NCBI RefSeq assembly: GCF_018998565.1
Contig: NZ_JAHNZO010000035.1
Location: 20,269-84,268 of the forward strand
Source of the DNA: Paenibacillus oleatilyticus
GTDB lineage: Bacteria; Bacillota; Bacilli; Paenibacillales; NBRC-103111
Length of the DNA stretch: 64,000 nt
Reading direction: 5' to 3'
The notes beneath the pieces were generated by a model. That model had not been told where the DNA came from. It searched no databases and was given only the letters and a program-made list of their open reading frames with translations. The position numbers were made by a program, and so were the translations under genes. This document shows positions 1 to 7,873 of the stretch, piece after piece (the stretch's first letter is position 1; every line of letters begins with the position of its first letter).

Positions 1-323
1 ACCGTTCGGAAACCAATGATAAAAAAGTGTATGTACGTGCGGTAAATACCAGCTATTTGGCGCCGCTTCCCGGTTCCGGAGCAACCTCCGACAAGCTTCT
101 TGTCAATTTCGTCAACTTCGAAGATTCGCCGCAATCGGTGCGCGTCCGGGTGAAAATGCCCTTAAAAGGCGACTATCACGGAGAACGGATCGGTCCGGGA
201 GAGTCGTACCGCGACGCCGTTCAGCAGGTGAACATTAAAGCCTCGCCTTGGGCCGAATTTCAGGTGAATTTACCTGCTGGAGACTCGGTGCAATATATTT
301 TGAGCCGGAAGCCGGGCGGTTGA
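1..323 (+). CDS. C-terminal fragment of a probable secreted carbohydrate-active protein (5' truncated by window edge)
   Basis: The reading frame is open to the left edge of the window, so only the last 106 or so residues are visible. They alternate short hydrophobic and charged stretches (LLVNFVNFED, VRVRVKMP, AEFQVNLPAG, VQYILSRKP), as in a small beta-sandwich domain at the end of a glycoside hydrolase. No catalytic motif is visible. A GTG at 27 could be read as a start, but the frame continues upstream without a stop, so it is more likely internal. The gene is followed by a strong hairpin terminator and lies tail to tail with a secreted glycoside hydrolase, which supports a carbohydrate role by context only. 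Confidence 0.5.
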   Translation, partial: RSETNDKKVYVRAVNTSYLAPLPGSGATSDKLLVNFVNFEDSPQSVRVRVKMPLKGDYHGERIGPGESYRDAVQQVNIKASPWAEFQVNLPAGDSVQYILSRKPGG

Positions 324-332
324 GTGAAAAGT

Positions 333-385
333 AAAAAACAGACGTTCTGAAATGATGAAAGCGATTTTCAGGACGTCTGTTTTTT
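333..385. terminator. Bidirectional intrinsic terminator
   Basis: AAAAAACAGACGT and ACGTCTGTTTTTT form a perfect stem flanked by A and T runs. It sits between two convergent genes and can end transcription from both sides. Confidence 0.85.
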
Positions 386-442
386 AGATATAGAATTGAT
401 AAGTTATCAGCGGAGCTGATTGAATTCTTATTCGTGAAGCGG

Positions 443-1801
443 TTATCGCGCAACAAACATATACGTTTCGTCTTGGTTCAAATTGTTCAACGTGACCGTG
501 CGCTTGCTTGCATCAAGAGGGATGACTTCGTTCAACCCGTTCCAGCGGTAGACGGCCAGTTCTTTGGCTCCGCTGGGGATATTATCGATTTGATATGAAT
601 GTCCCGTACGGTTGCTCCAGCCTTGAACGTTTTGCCAGACCCATATTTTCCTGCCCGGGCTCGTCAGAATATACTCTCCTTTTTTCTTCGGATCGAGATA
701 TTCAAACGAGGCGTCTGCCGTCACTTCCGTCACCAGTTGCAACACCTTCGTCCGGGAAACGGTCTGAGAAGCGCTCCCTTCGTGCTCCGTCCGCATCCCG
801 TAGAGCTTGTCTTCTTGTCCGGTCTGCAGCAGACTCCACGGCATGGCGAATTGAGTGGCGGGCGTATGGCCGTCGTTCTTCACAACCCCAAGGTTGTCCC
901 AAATGGCGGTTAAAAACTGCTTGGCCAAATATTCTTCCGTTTGCGCGCTGTGCGGCGGCTTGCTTTGCTTGACATTGAACTCCGTCGAATAAAAATGAAT
1001 ATCCCGGGTCAGGCCCAGCCTTTTTTTGATTTGGTCAAAATTGTTCTGCGCCGAGTTCTTGTAAGTTCCCAGAATCGGAGCGTATTTATCGTCATAGTAC
1101 GTATGCAGGTCGAGTCCGTCCAAGGTCCCGTTATTCAATAGCTCGGCGATGGCAGGACCATAGCCTTTCAAGGACCAGTCGGCGAAGGCGTTCTGAGAGC
1201 TGAACCCGCCCGGAATGACCTTGAGCTTGGGATCGACGGAATGCACGCCGTCGGCTAATCCCTTTAAAGCCTGATAGTATTTCTCAAAGGGAATGGTTCT
1301 TTCGACATCGGGTTCGTTAAAAGCAGAAAATACCGTAACTCCCCAATCTTTGATGCCACGCTCAGCAGCCCACGTTCCCCCCGGCCGGTACGTTTCCGCA
1401 TAGGCTTGTCCAATGGAAAACCATTTCGAATAATCCCCGATGGGAATGCCTTTTTTCTCATAGCTTCCGTAATACTCGAACAAAATCATAGGCGTAATCT
1501 TATGGCTGTACATGTCTGACATGACTTTCTCGATCGAGTCGGTCTTGGGGGTCTGCTTGCTGTAATAGTACTGAGGATATAGATTAAGCCGTGCCCAGCT
1601 TATGTTTAATTTGCGCATATAAGTCAGATCGTTCGTCGAATGCGCCGCCTCGTTGGTGAAATTGCCGCCCCCCAGGAGGGACGCGACCTTTCGCTCGGGC
1701 GCCGGCTTGTCGATAATCGATGGAGAGTTTAATTCAGAATTCGTAACCAGACCAGTGAGCAACAAGAACGGAATCATTGTCTTAGCAGCTAGTAGATACA
1801 T
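443..1801 (-). CDS. Secreted glycoside hydrolase, clan A fold (GH39/GH5-like)
   Basis: A 452-residue exported enzyme. The ATG at 1801 is chosen because it has a GGACGGGGA ribosome site and is followed directly by a signal-peptide-like segment (residues 1-20, rich in Leu and Ala). The longer frame would run into the neighbouring repressor gene. The body has clan GH-A signatures: SAFNEPDVER puts the likely acid/base Glu near residue 163, and FYSTEFNVKQ puts a likely nucleophile Glu near 274. The last 80 or so residues form a beta-rich domain (IWVWQNVQGW, TVTLNNLNQDE). The substrate cannot be named from sequence. Its position beside the exopolysaccharide locus makes a matrix polysaccharide a reasonable guess, but this is inference. 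Confidence 0.75.
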   Translation of the reverse strand: MYLLAAKTMIPFLLLTGLVTNSELNSPSIIDKPAPERKVASLLGGGNFTNEAAHSTNDLTYMRKLNISWARLNLYPQYYYSKQTPKTDSIEKVMSDMYSHKITPMILFEYYGSYEKKGIPIGDYSKWFSIGQAYAETYRPGGTWAAERGIKDWGVTVFSAFNEPDVERTIPFEKYYQALKGLADGVHSVDPKLKVIPGGFSSQNAFADWSLKGYGPAIAELLNNGTLDGLDLHTYYDDKYAPILGTYKNSAQNNFDQIKKRLGLTRDIHFYSTEFNVKQSKPPHSAQTEEYLAKQFLTAIWDNLGVVKNDGHTPATQFAMPWSLLQTGQEDKLYGMRTEHEGSASQTVSRTKVLQLVTEVTADASFEYLDPKKKGEYILTSPGRKIWVWQNVQGWSNRTGHSYQIDNIPSGAKELAVYRWNGLNEVIPLDASKRTVTLNNLNQDETYMFVAR

Positions 1802-1863
1802 ATTCCCCGTCCTTTTTTTTATGGAGTTGGACTTGGACGACAAGTGTAGCAGAATGGCCGGTA

Positions 1864-2229
1864 TCATTGCTTCAAGACTCGCGATTGGAGCGCGAGGTCT
1901 ATCATTTTTTTGGTCTCGGCTTCGGTTAAAAGATGGCCATCCCAACGCAGATCGAACAAGCGAAACATCTTTTCGTTATCAAGCTGATCCAAATCGACAA
2001 ATTCCCGAATTTCGGTTTGAAAAAACCACTGGGGCGGTCGCCCAATTAAGTAATCTATTGTTACTTTAAAAAAATCCGCTAGTCTTGTCAAGGTTTGAAA
2101 GTCCGGTTTTCTGCGGTTTTTTTCATAGTGTGACAGGGACGCCCGCGATATTCCAAGCAGATCCGCCAGCTCCTCTTGCGTGAAGCCGCTCTTATCCCGC
2201 AAAGCCGCAATCCTGGTGTCGTATTGCAT
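1864..2229 (-). CDS. Small XRE-family repressor (xre1), divergent from the EPS operon
   Basis: A 121-residue protein with an N-terminal helix-turn-helix (about residues 5-60; GFTQEELADLLGISRASLSHYEKN, given here in two parts as GFTQEELADLLG and ISRASLSHYEKN). The C-terminal half (about 65-121) is shared with the repressors at 22516-22884 and 23684-24055 but more diverged. All three carry RASLSHYEKNRR and an IDYL(I/L)GR segment. The ATG at 2229 is chosen over the in-frame GTG at 2238 because GAGGAG lies 8 bases upstream of the ATG. The gene is transcribed away from galU, and the shared upstream region holds two copies of the GATAC-N5-GTATC element. I infer that it regulates itself and the EPS operon. 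The ligand, if any, is unknown. Confidence 0.85.
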   Translation of the reverse strand: MQYDTRIAALRDKSGFTQEELADLLGISRASLSHYEKNRRKPDFQTLTRLADFFKVTIDYLIGRPPQWFFQTEIREFVDLDQLDNEKMFRLFDLRWDGHLLTEAETKKMIDLALQSRVLKQ

Positions 2230-2288
2230 CGAAATCACTCCTCAACAAAATAAAAACATGAAAATGGTGAAAAAATAACAATTGACTT

Positions 2289-2337
2289 GATACAAAATGT
2301 ATTATAAATTAGAACCATAAATGTTACAATACGTATC
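2289..2337. promoter_or_regulatory. Two operator-like near-palindromes between xre1 and the EPS operon
   Basis: GATACAAAATGTATT (2289-2303) and GTTACAATACGTATC (2323-2337) both fit the pattern GATAC-N5-GTATC found elsewhere in the window near related repressors. The first overlaps the -10 of the minus-strand xre1 promoter; the second overlaps its -35. A plus-strand TTGACT (2282-2287) abuts the first copy, but a convincing -10 for the EPS direction is not clear. Confidence 0.6.
2301..2329 (-). promoter_or_regulatory. Sigma-A-type promoter for xre1
   Basis: On the minus strand TTGTAA (2329-2324) and TATAAT (2306-2301) are separated by 17 bases. Both elements are covered in part by the operator-like repeats, which fits autoregulation. 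The remaining bases up to the galU start at 2513 form a leader of more than 150 bases in which I see no recognised riboswitch. Confidence 0.6.
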
Positions 2338-2512
2338 AATATTTTCAACGCTTTCATTTTCGGTGATATCTCCTTACCGTTATCAACGGAGGTACTCGGT
2401 CATGCTGTGGGTTGGTTAAACCTTAGACGTATATCGTCGAGAGTGTGACGTGAGGAGAGGTTAGATGCCTCGGGCAACATTTTTTCAATATAAAAATAAT
2501 GGAGTGGATTTC

Positions 2513-3403
2513 ATGAAAAAAGTTAGAAAGGCTGTTATTCCGGCTGCCGGCCTGGGTACCCGTTTTTTACCGGCAACGAAAGCCATGCCCAAGGAAATGC
2601 TGCCTATCGTCGACAAACCAACCATTCAATATATCGTGGAAGAAGCGATCCAGTCGGGAATTGAAGATATCATCATCGTAACCGGACGCAGCAAAAAGTC
2701 GATCGAGGATCATTTTGACAAAAACTTTGAACTTGAAATCACTCTCGAAGGCAAACAAAAGAACGATCTGCTTCATATCGTGAAAGAAATCACGAATATG
2801 GTAGATATTCACTATGTGAGGCAAAAAGAAGCTTTAGGTCTTGGCCATGCGATCTGGAGCGCAAGAAAGTTTATTGCGGATGAACCTTTTGCAGTGCTGC
2901 TCGGCGATATGATCATCGATCATAAAGTGCCTTGCTTGAAACAAATGATAGATGTGTATGATAAAACGGGCGGTTCGGTCATTGCCGTCGAACCGGTGCC
3001 TTGGAGCGAAGTGCACAATTACGGGGTCGTCGTCTCGGAACGCATCGAGGACCGCGTGCATTTGGTTCATAATCTTGTCGAGAAGCCGAAGCAGGATCCG
3101 CCATCGAATCTGGCGATTTCGGGAAGATATATTTTAAGTCCGGCCATTTTTGATATCTTGGAACATACAGCGCCTGGCGTTGGCGGGGAAATCCAACTTA
3201 CAGACGCTTTAAGAGAGTTGACTGCCCGGGAATCCATTTACAGCTATATATATGAAGGAACGCTTTACGACGTGGGAAGCAAGCTTGGTTTCCTGAAGGC
3301 TACCGTGGAATACGCGCTAAGAAATCAGGAGCTGGCGGAAGAGTTCGGGATGTACTTACAGGACATCGCCAAAGATTTAAAAATTGAAAAGATTGTTGTT
3401 TAA
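2513..3403 (+). CDS. galU: UTP-glucose-1-phosphate uridylyltransferase
   Basis: A 296-residue cytoplasmic enzyme that makes UDP-glucose from UTP and glucose 1-phosphate. The nucleotide-binding signature AAGLGTRFLPATKAMPKEM is at about residues 9-27, followed by VEEAIQSGIEDIIIVTGR and the later VEKP and GRYIL motifs of the GalU family. The ATG at 2513 is preceded by GGAG and gives the usual MKKVRKAVIPAAG start; the longer frame from 2465 has no ribosome site. It is the first gene of the EPS locus and supplies UDP-glucose to ugd (5054) and probably to the glycosyltransferases. Confidence 0.95.
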   Translation: MKKVRKAVIPAAGLGTRFLPATKAMPKEMLPIVDKPTIQYIVEEAIQSGIEDIIIVTGRSKKSIEDHFDKNFELEITLEGKQKNDLLHIVKEITNMVDIHYVRQKEALGLGHAIWSARKFIADEPFAVLLGDMIIDHKVPCLKQMIDVYDKTGGSVIAVEPVPWSEVHNYGVVVSERIEDRVHLVHNLVEKPKQDPPSNLAISGRYILSPAIFDILEHTAPGVGGEIQLTDALRELTARESIYSYIYEGTLYDVGSKLGFLKATVEYALRNQELAEEFGMYLQDIAKDLKIEKIVV

Positions 3404-3421
3404 GTGAGGAGGGCATTTTAC

Positions 3422-4048
3422 TTGGACTCCGCGACTTATCAAGACTCGATGGAAGACGATATAACCAAATCGTCCGATGTGTATGTGAAGTATGTAAAGA
3501 CAGCGATCGATCTGATTTTGAGCATTGCATTAATTCTACTCCTGCTCCCGGTCTTGATCATGGTTGCCATTCTCATCAAATTAGAGTCGGAGGGCCCGGT
3601 CGTTTTCAAGCAGCACCGCATCGGAAAAGGCGGCAAGCCGTTTGTCATTTACAAGTTTCGCTCCATGTATACGCATGTTGCCCGCGAAGGAAGGTCCCCC
3701 GAGAACGATCAGGATCCCCGGATCACCAAGGTCGGAAGATTCATCCGCAAAACCAGTCTCGACGAGCTGCCGCAGCTGTTTAATATTTTAAAAGGGGACA
3801 TGAGCTTTATCGGTCCGCGTCCCGAGCAGAAGTCAATCGTCGAACAATACTATACCGACACAGAAAACGGGCGTTTCTCCATCAAACCGGGGATTACGGG
3901 GCTCTGGCAAATTAGCGAGGACCGCAAAAAGCCGATTCACGAAAATTTGCACCATGACCTGTATTATATTAAACGCGCTTCGTTTTGGTTGGATATCAAA
4001 ATTATTTTCGGCACGCTGCGTGTCATGATCAAGAGCAATACTCATTAA
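3422..4048 (+). CDS. Undecaprenyl-phosphate sugar-1-phosphate transferase (priming glycosyltransferase)
   Basis: A member of the bacterial sugar transferase family, which moves a sugar phosphate from a nucleotide sugar to the lipid carrier and starts each EPS repeat unit at the membrane. One hydrophobic segment (IDLILSIALILLLLPVLIMV) lies near residue 30. It is followed by the family motifs VFKQHRIGKGGKPF, KFRSM, KTSLDELPQLFNILKGDMS and IGPRPE, and by PGITGLWQ near the end. The TTG at 3422 is chosen because GGAGG lies about 10 bases upstream; a GTG at 3404 would overlap that ribosome site. The gene follows galU closely. The sugar transferred is not evident. Confidence 0.9.
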   Translation: MDSATYQDSMEDDITKSSDVYVKYVKTAIDLILSIALILLLLPVLIMVAILIKLESEGPVVFKQHRIGKGGKPFVIYKFRSMYTHVAREGRSPENDQDPRITKVGRFIRKTSLDELPQLFNILKGDMSFIGPRPEQKSIVEQYYTDTENGRFSIKPGITGLWQISEDRKKPIHENLHHDLYYIKRASFWLDIKIIFGTLRVMIKSNTH

Positions 4049-4064
4049 GAATAGGAGAATTGTC

Positions 4065-5042
4065 ATGAAAAGAATTGTCATCACCGGGGCGGCCGGCTTT
4101 CTCGGCTCTCATCTTACTCGGAGATTGCTTGAGCAAAACCACCACGTCATCGGCATCGATGTATTGTCTACCGGATTAATCTCGAATTTGCACCAGGAAT
4201 TGACCCATCCGAATTTCGAGTTTTTGCTAATGGACATTTCGAACGACGTCTCGGAAGAGCTTGAGAAAATCGGACATGTCGACGAAATTTATCATTTAGC
4301 CTCCCCTGCTTCTCCTAAATTCTACCAAAACGATCCTATTGGCACGATGCGAGTGAATACGCTGGGAACGCAAAATATGCTGGAGCTGGCCAAGGCCAAG
4401 AAAGCGAAAATGCTGTACACGAGCACCAGCGAAGCCTACGGCGATCCGGAGGTGCACCCTCAGCCCGAGGAATACCGGGGCAATGTGAACACTTGGGGCC
4501 CCCGCGCTTGCTACGACGAAGCGAAGAGACTCGGCGAGGTTTACTGCTACGAATACCATAAACGCTATGGCGTAGAAGTGAAGGTTGCGAGAATTTTCAA
4601 TACGTATTCCGCCGGTTTGCGGAACGATGACGGAAGAGTTATTTCGAATTTCGTATCCCAGGCCATTCGCGGGGAAGACCTGACCGTATATGGCGATGGA
4701 ACACAGACCCGGTCTTTTTGTTATGTAGACGACAATATTCGCGGCCTGCAAATGATGATGGAGAGCGATCTGGCCACAGGCGAAATTATTAACATCGGCA
4801 ATCCGAAAGAGTATCAAATTATCGAAGTGGCCCAGTTGATCAAAAAATTGGCCAACACCGACAGTAACATTACGTTCCACCAGCTACCCGTAGACGATCC
4901 GAAGGTTCGCCGTCCCAATATCGAGAAAGCCAAGCGCTTGCTGAACTGGGAACCGATCATTGAATTGGAAGAGGGGTTATTACGAACGATTGACGCTTAT
5001 CGGGCGAAACATGAAGCTGACATGAAACAAAACGTCGTATAA
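4065..5042 (+). CDS. UDP-glucuronate decarboxylase (UXS)-type NAD-dependent epimerase/dehydratase
   Basis: A 325-residue short-chain dehydrogenase of the extended type. GAAGFLGSH at the N-terminus binds NAD. HLASPASPKFYQNDPI, STSEAYGDPEVHPQPE and the YxxxK-type CYDEAKR are the hallmarks of UDP-glucuronate decarboxylases, which turn UDP-glucuronate into UDP-xylose. The next gene, ugd, makes the substrate, so galU, ugd and this gene form a complete route to UDP-xylose. A generic NDP-sugar epimerase is the alternative, but the HPQPE and SPASP motifs argue against it. The RBS AGGAG precedes the ATG. Confidence 0.85.
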   Translation: MKRIVITGAAGFLGSHLTRRLLEQNHHVIGIDVLSTGLISNLHQELTHPNFEFLLMDISNDVSEELEKIGHVDEIYHLASPASPKFYQNDPIGTMRVNTLGTQNMLELAKAKKAKMLYTSTSEAYGDPEVHPQPEEYRGNVNTWGPRACYDEAKRLGEVYCYEYHKRYGVEVKVARIFNTYSAGLRNDDGRVISNFVSQAIRGEDLTVYGDGTQTRSFCYVDDNIRGLQMMMESDLATGEIINIGNPKEYQIIEVAQLIKKLANTDSNITFHQLPVDDPKVRRPNIEKAKRLLNWEPIIELEEGLLRTIDAYRAKHEADMKQNVV

Positions 5043-5053
5043 GGAGGCAAACC

Positions 5054-6469
5054 ATGAGAGTTGTTTGCATAGGAGCAGGTTATGTCGGCAGCGTTACCGG
5101 AGCGGCTTTTGCTGCGCTCGGTTATCAGACGACCGTCATTGATATCGATCAATCCAAGGTGCAGGCGATTAACGAAGGCAAGAGCCCGATCTTCGAGCCC
5201 GGATTGGACACCCTGACTAAAACGTATGCCGGGGTGACGCTAAACGCTTCGGTCGAGTACGATGCGGTAGCGGAAGCCGATGTCGTGTTTATCGGCGTAG
5301 GTACGCCGTCAAGACCGGACGGGAGCGCTGATCTGAAATATATCGAAGGAGCGGCTGTCAACATTGCCAAAACTATAAAGCCTGACGGTTATACGGTCAT
5401 TGTCAATAAATCGACTGTTCCCGTCGGAACGGCCGAGCATGTCAGCGCCATCGTCGAAGAGCATTCGGGGCTGAAAAGCAACGTCCACTTCAGCGTCATC
5501 AGCAATCCGGAATTTTTAAGAGAAGGCTATGCGGTAGAAGACGTATTTTTGCCGGACCGGATCGTGATCGGGACTTTGAACGAACGGGCAAGAACGATCA
5601 TGAGAGAGTTGTACAGCAAGCTCGTCGATATGGAGCAGCCTTACGAAATTATTCGCCAGCTCGGCTTCAACCCGCAGCGTGAGAGCGGTCTGCCCGTTTA
5701 TTTCGAGACGGATACCCGCAGCGCCGAGATGATCAAATACGCGTCCAATGCTTTTTTGGCCGTCAAAATCAGCTATATCAACGAAGTCGCCCGTTTATGC
5801 GAGGCCATGCAAGCCAACGTGCTGGAGGTATCCAAAGGCATGGGCTTGGATTCGCGGATCGGCAACAAATTTTTGCAGGTATCCAGCGGTTGGAGCGGAA
5901 GCTGCTTCCCGAAAGATACGGCGGAATTTTTGGCTGCCAGCCGGAAACACGGTCGCGAGCTTAATGTAGTGAAAGCCGCCATGGAATCGAACTTGGAAAT
6001 GCACGCGTATATTGTGGAAAAAGTGAAGAAAAAATTAGGGACGCTTTACGGCAAGACGATCGGCGTTCTGGGCCTTACGTTCAAGCCCAACACGGACGAT
6101 ACGCGCCATACGCAAGCAAGCTTCATCATCAGAGGCATGATCAACCAAGGGGCGAGCGTCAAGGTGCATGATCCGCAAGGAATGGAGATGTTCCATATCT
6201 TCAATCCGAACTTGGCGGTAACGTACTGCCATGCGGCGGAAGAAGTGGCGGACCAATCGGATGCCATTGTGCTGCTGACGCATTGGGAAGATTACGCCCT
6301 GCTGAATTGGAGCGATATGGGCAGCCGTATGAATCATAAATACGTACTCGATACCAGAAACTTCCTGTCGGCCGGAATGATGACCCAGCTAGGTTATCAT
6401 TACGAGGGCATCGGTATCGGAAATTCCCAAGAGCACCGTCAGTACCGAGCCTTGTCCGAGGTCATATAA
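5054..6469 (+). CDS. ugd: UDP-glucose 6-dehydrogenase
   Basis: A 471-residue enzyme that oxidises UDP-glucose to UDP-glucuronate with NAD. GAGYVG near the N-terminus is the NAD site. NPEFLREGYAVEDVFLPDR, the central helix motif RSAEMIKYASNAFLAVKISYINE (split here as RSAEMIKYASNAFL and AVKISYINE) and GWSGSCFPKD with catalytic Cys284 are all present. GLTFKPNTDDTR marks the C-terminal UDP-binding domain. The gene follows the UXS-type gene by 11 bases with AAGGAGG upstream. A 30-residue insertion-like stretch around RQLGFNPQRESGLPVYF, before the Lys-containing helix, is longer than in many TuaD/Ugd proteins. Confidence 0.95.
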   Translation: MRVVCIGAGYVGSVTGAAFAALGYQTTVIDIDQSKVQAINEGKSPIFEPGLDTLTKTYAGVTLNASVEYDAVAEADVVFIGVGTPSRPDGSADLKYIEGAAVNIAKTIKPDGYTVIVNKSTVPVGTAEHVSAIVEEHSGLKSNVHFSVISNPEFLREGYAVEDVFLPDRIVIGTLNERARTIMRELYSKLVDMEQPYEIIRQLGFNPQRESGLPVYFETDTRSAEMIKYASNAFLAVKISYINEVARLCEAMQANVLEVSKGMGLDSRIGNKFLQVSSGWSGSCFPKDTAEFLAASRKHGRELNVVKAAMESNLEMHAYIVEKVKKKLGTLYGKTIGVLGLTFKPNTDDTRHTQASFIIRGMINQGASVKVHDPQGMEMFHIFNPNLAVTYCHAAEEVADQSDAIVLLTHWEDYALLNWSDMGSRMNHKYVLDTRNFLSAGMMTQLGYHYEGIGIGNSQEHRQYRALSEVI

Positions 6470-6492
6470 GAGCTAACATTCGGAGGTAGGGT

Positions 6493-7221
6493 ATGGATTT
6501 TGTATATTATATCCGGGTAGTGAGAAGAAAACTGCTGTGGATTGTCTCATTTGTGCTTATTGCCTGCTTGACTTCATTTTATGTCACATATAAAGTTCTT
6601 CCCCCCTCTTACGAGTCGTCCGTCAGGCTCATCGTCAACAGCGGAGACAAGCTGGACTTGGGTGCGGTCAATACCAACATCTTGTTAATTAACACGTTCA
6701 AGGAATTGATTAAATCTCCGACCGTGCTTAACAAAACGGTATCCGAATACCCCGATCTGAAGCTGTCCGCCGAGGATTTGTCCAAGAAGCTGAAGGTCAG
6801 CTCGTCCAAGGACTCTCAGCTGCTGACCATTTCCATTACGAAAAGCTCTTACGAGTACGGCAATCAGATTGTAAATGCCGTCGCCAAAGTGTTCCAATCG
6901 CAGGTTGCGAACATTATGCAGGTGCACAACATTTACATTCTCCCGGACGGGCCGGCGGACGGCGAAGCGCCGAAAGCGACCTCGAAGCTGCTGATTAACG
7001 TCTTGTTGGCGTTTGTCGTATCGCTGCTGCTGTCGGTAGGTTTTATTATCGCAAGGGAAACGCTTGACGATACGATCAAAAACCCGGCTGTCTTGGAAGC
7101 CGAGCTCGGCTTGATCCCCTTAGGCAACGTATCCGTCACGACCAAGAAAGATTGGAAGCGGCGGGAAGCGAAAACAATGAATCGAAAAGTTGGTGATCCG
7201 ACGTATGCCAAGCTCAGTTAA
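6493..7221 (+). CDS. Wzz/YveK-like chain-length determinant protein (tyrosine-kinase activator)
   Basis: A 242-residue membrane protein with a transmembrane helix at about 13-33 (LLWIVSFVLIACLTSFYV), an extracellular middle part, and a second helix near 165-187 (LLINVLLAFVVSLLLSVGFII). A short cytoplasmic tail follows. This is the layout of Wzz/CapA-type polysaccharide co-polymerases that pair with CpsD-like kinases. The end overlaps the start of the kinase gene. No unusual feature beyond the basic tail (KKDWKRREAKTMNRK), which could contact the kinase. Confidence 0.85.
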   Translation: MDFVYYIRVVRRKLLWIVSFVLIACLTSFYVTYKVLPPSYESSVRLIVNSGDKLDLGAVNTNILLINTFKELIKSPTVLNKTVSEYPDLKLSAEDLSKKLKVSSSKDSQLLTISITKSSYEYGNQIVNAVAKVFQSQVANIMQVHNIYILPDGPADGEAPKATSKLLINVLLAFVVSLLLSVGFIIARETLDDTIKNPAVLEAELGLIPLGNVSVTTKKDWKRREAKTMNRKVGDPTYAKLS

Positions 7222-7852
7222 TACCGCTTTAATTACGCTAACGAATCCTAAGGCGCAAGCCTCCGAAGATTACAAGTCCATTCGTACGAAGCTGGAGTAT
7301 TCGTTTCGCATGAATGAAACCAAGAACATCATCTTGATTTCTTCGATCAAGCCCAGGGAAGGGAAATCGCAGTTGACGGCTAATCTGGCCGTCTCCTTCG
7401 CCCAAGCCGGCAAACGGGTCCTGTTGATTGATGCGAACCTTCGCGAACCGGTGCAGCACCACTATTTTCACATCTCTAACGAAGAGGGGCTTTCCAACCT
7501 TTTGACGGGACAGCTGCCGCTAAAAAATGCCGTCGTGCGTACCCATATCGAAGGGCTAAGCGTCATTCCGGCGGGAGAAGTTACGGGATTGCATCCGACG
7601 GAGCTGCTGGCTTCGGAAACGCTTGGGTTGACCTTGCGTCAGCTCGCCGGCGAATTCGACCTCGTATTTATCGATTCGCCTGCTGCGGAGTGGACGACGG
7701 ACAGCTTGATGCTGGCGGCCCAGTGCGACGGCGTGGTGCTCGTCGCCAAGCATAAAACCGTAAAATTGGACGAAGTGCGGAAATGGAAGAAAAACCACGA
7801 GCAAGTGAATGCTCGTTTAATCGGATTTGTGTTTATGGAATCAGAAATGTAG
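7205..7852 (+). CDS. CpsD/CapB-family (BY-kinase) ATPase, without a tyrosine-rich tail
   Basis: A 215-residue cytoplasmic P-loop protein. The Walker A region reads SSIKPREGKSQLTANLA where most family members have PGEGKST, and Walker A' reads LLIDANLREP. LVFIDSPAAEWTTDS is the Walker B region. The C-terminus ends VNARLIGFVFMESEM with no cluster of Tyr, which is where these kinases usually autophosphorylate. It may therefore act as an ATPase switch for the Wzz-like partner and not as a normal kinase. The ATG at 7205 is preferred to the GTG at 7190 because family members start near this point. The gene overlaps the Wzz-like gene by 17 bases. Confidence 0.8.
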   Translation: MPSSVNTALITLTNPKAQASEDYKSIRTKLEYSFRMNETKNIILISSIKPREGKSQLTANLAVSFAQAGKRVLLIDANLREPVQHHYFHISNEEGLSNLLTGQLPLKNAVVRTHIEGLSVIPAGEVTGLHPTELLASETLGLTLRQLAGEFDLVFIDSPAAEWTTDSLMLAAQCDGVVLVAKHKTVKLDEVRKWKKNHEQVNARLIGFVFMESEM

Positions 7853-7873
7853 ATACGTTTTAAAAGGAGCAGT

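Noticed and set aside
2338..2512. Riboswitch or attenuator in the galU leader
   Set aside because: Several short complementary segments can be drawn, but none matches a riboswitch core that I know and no terminator is visible.
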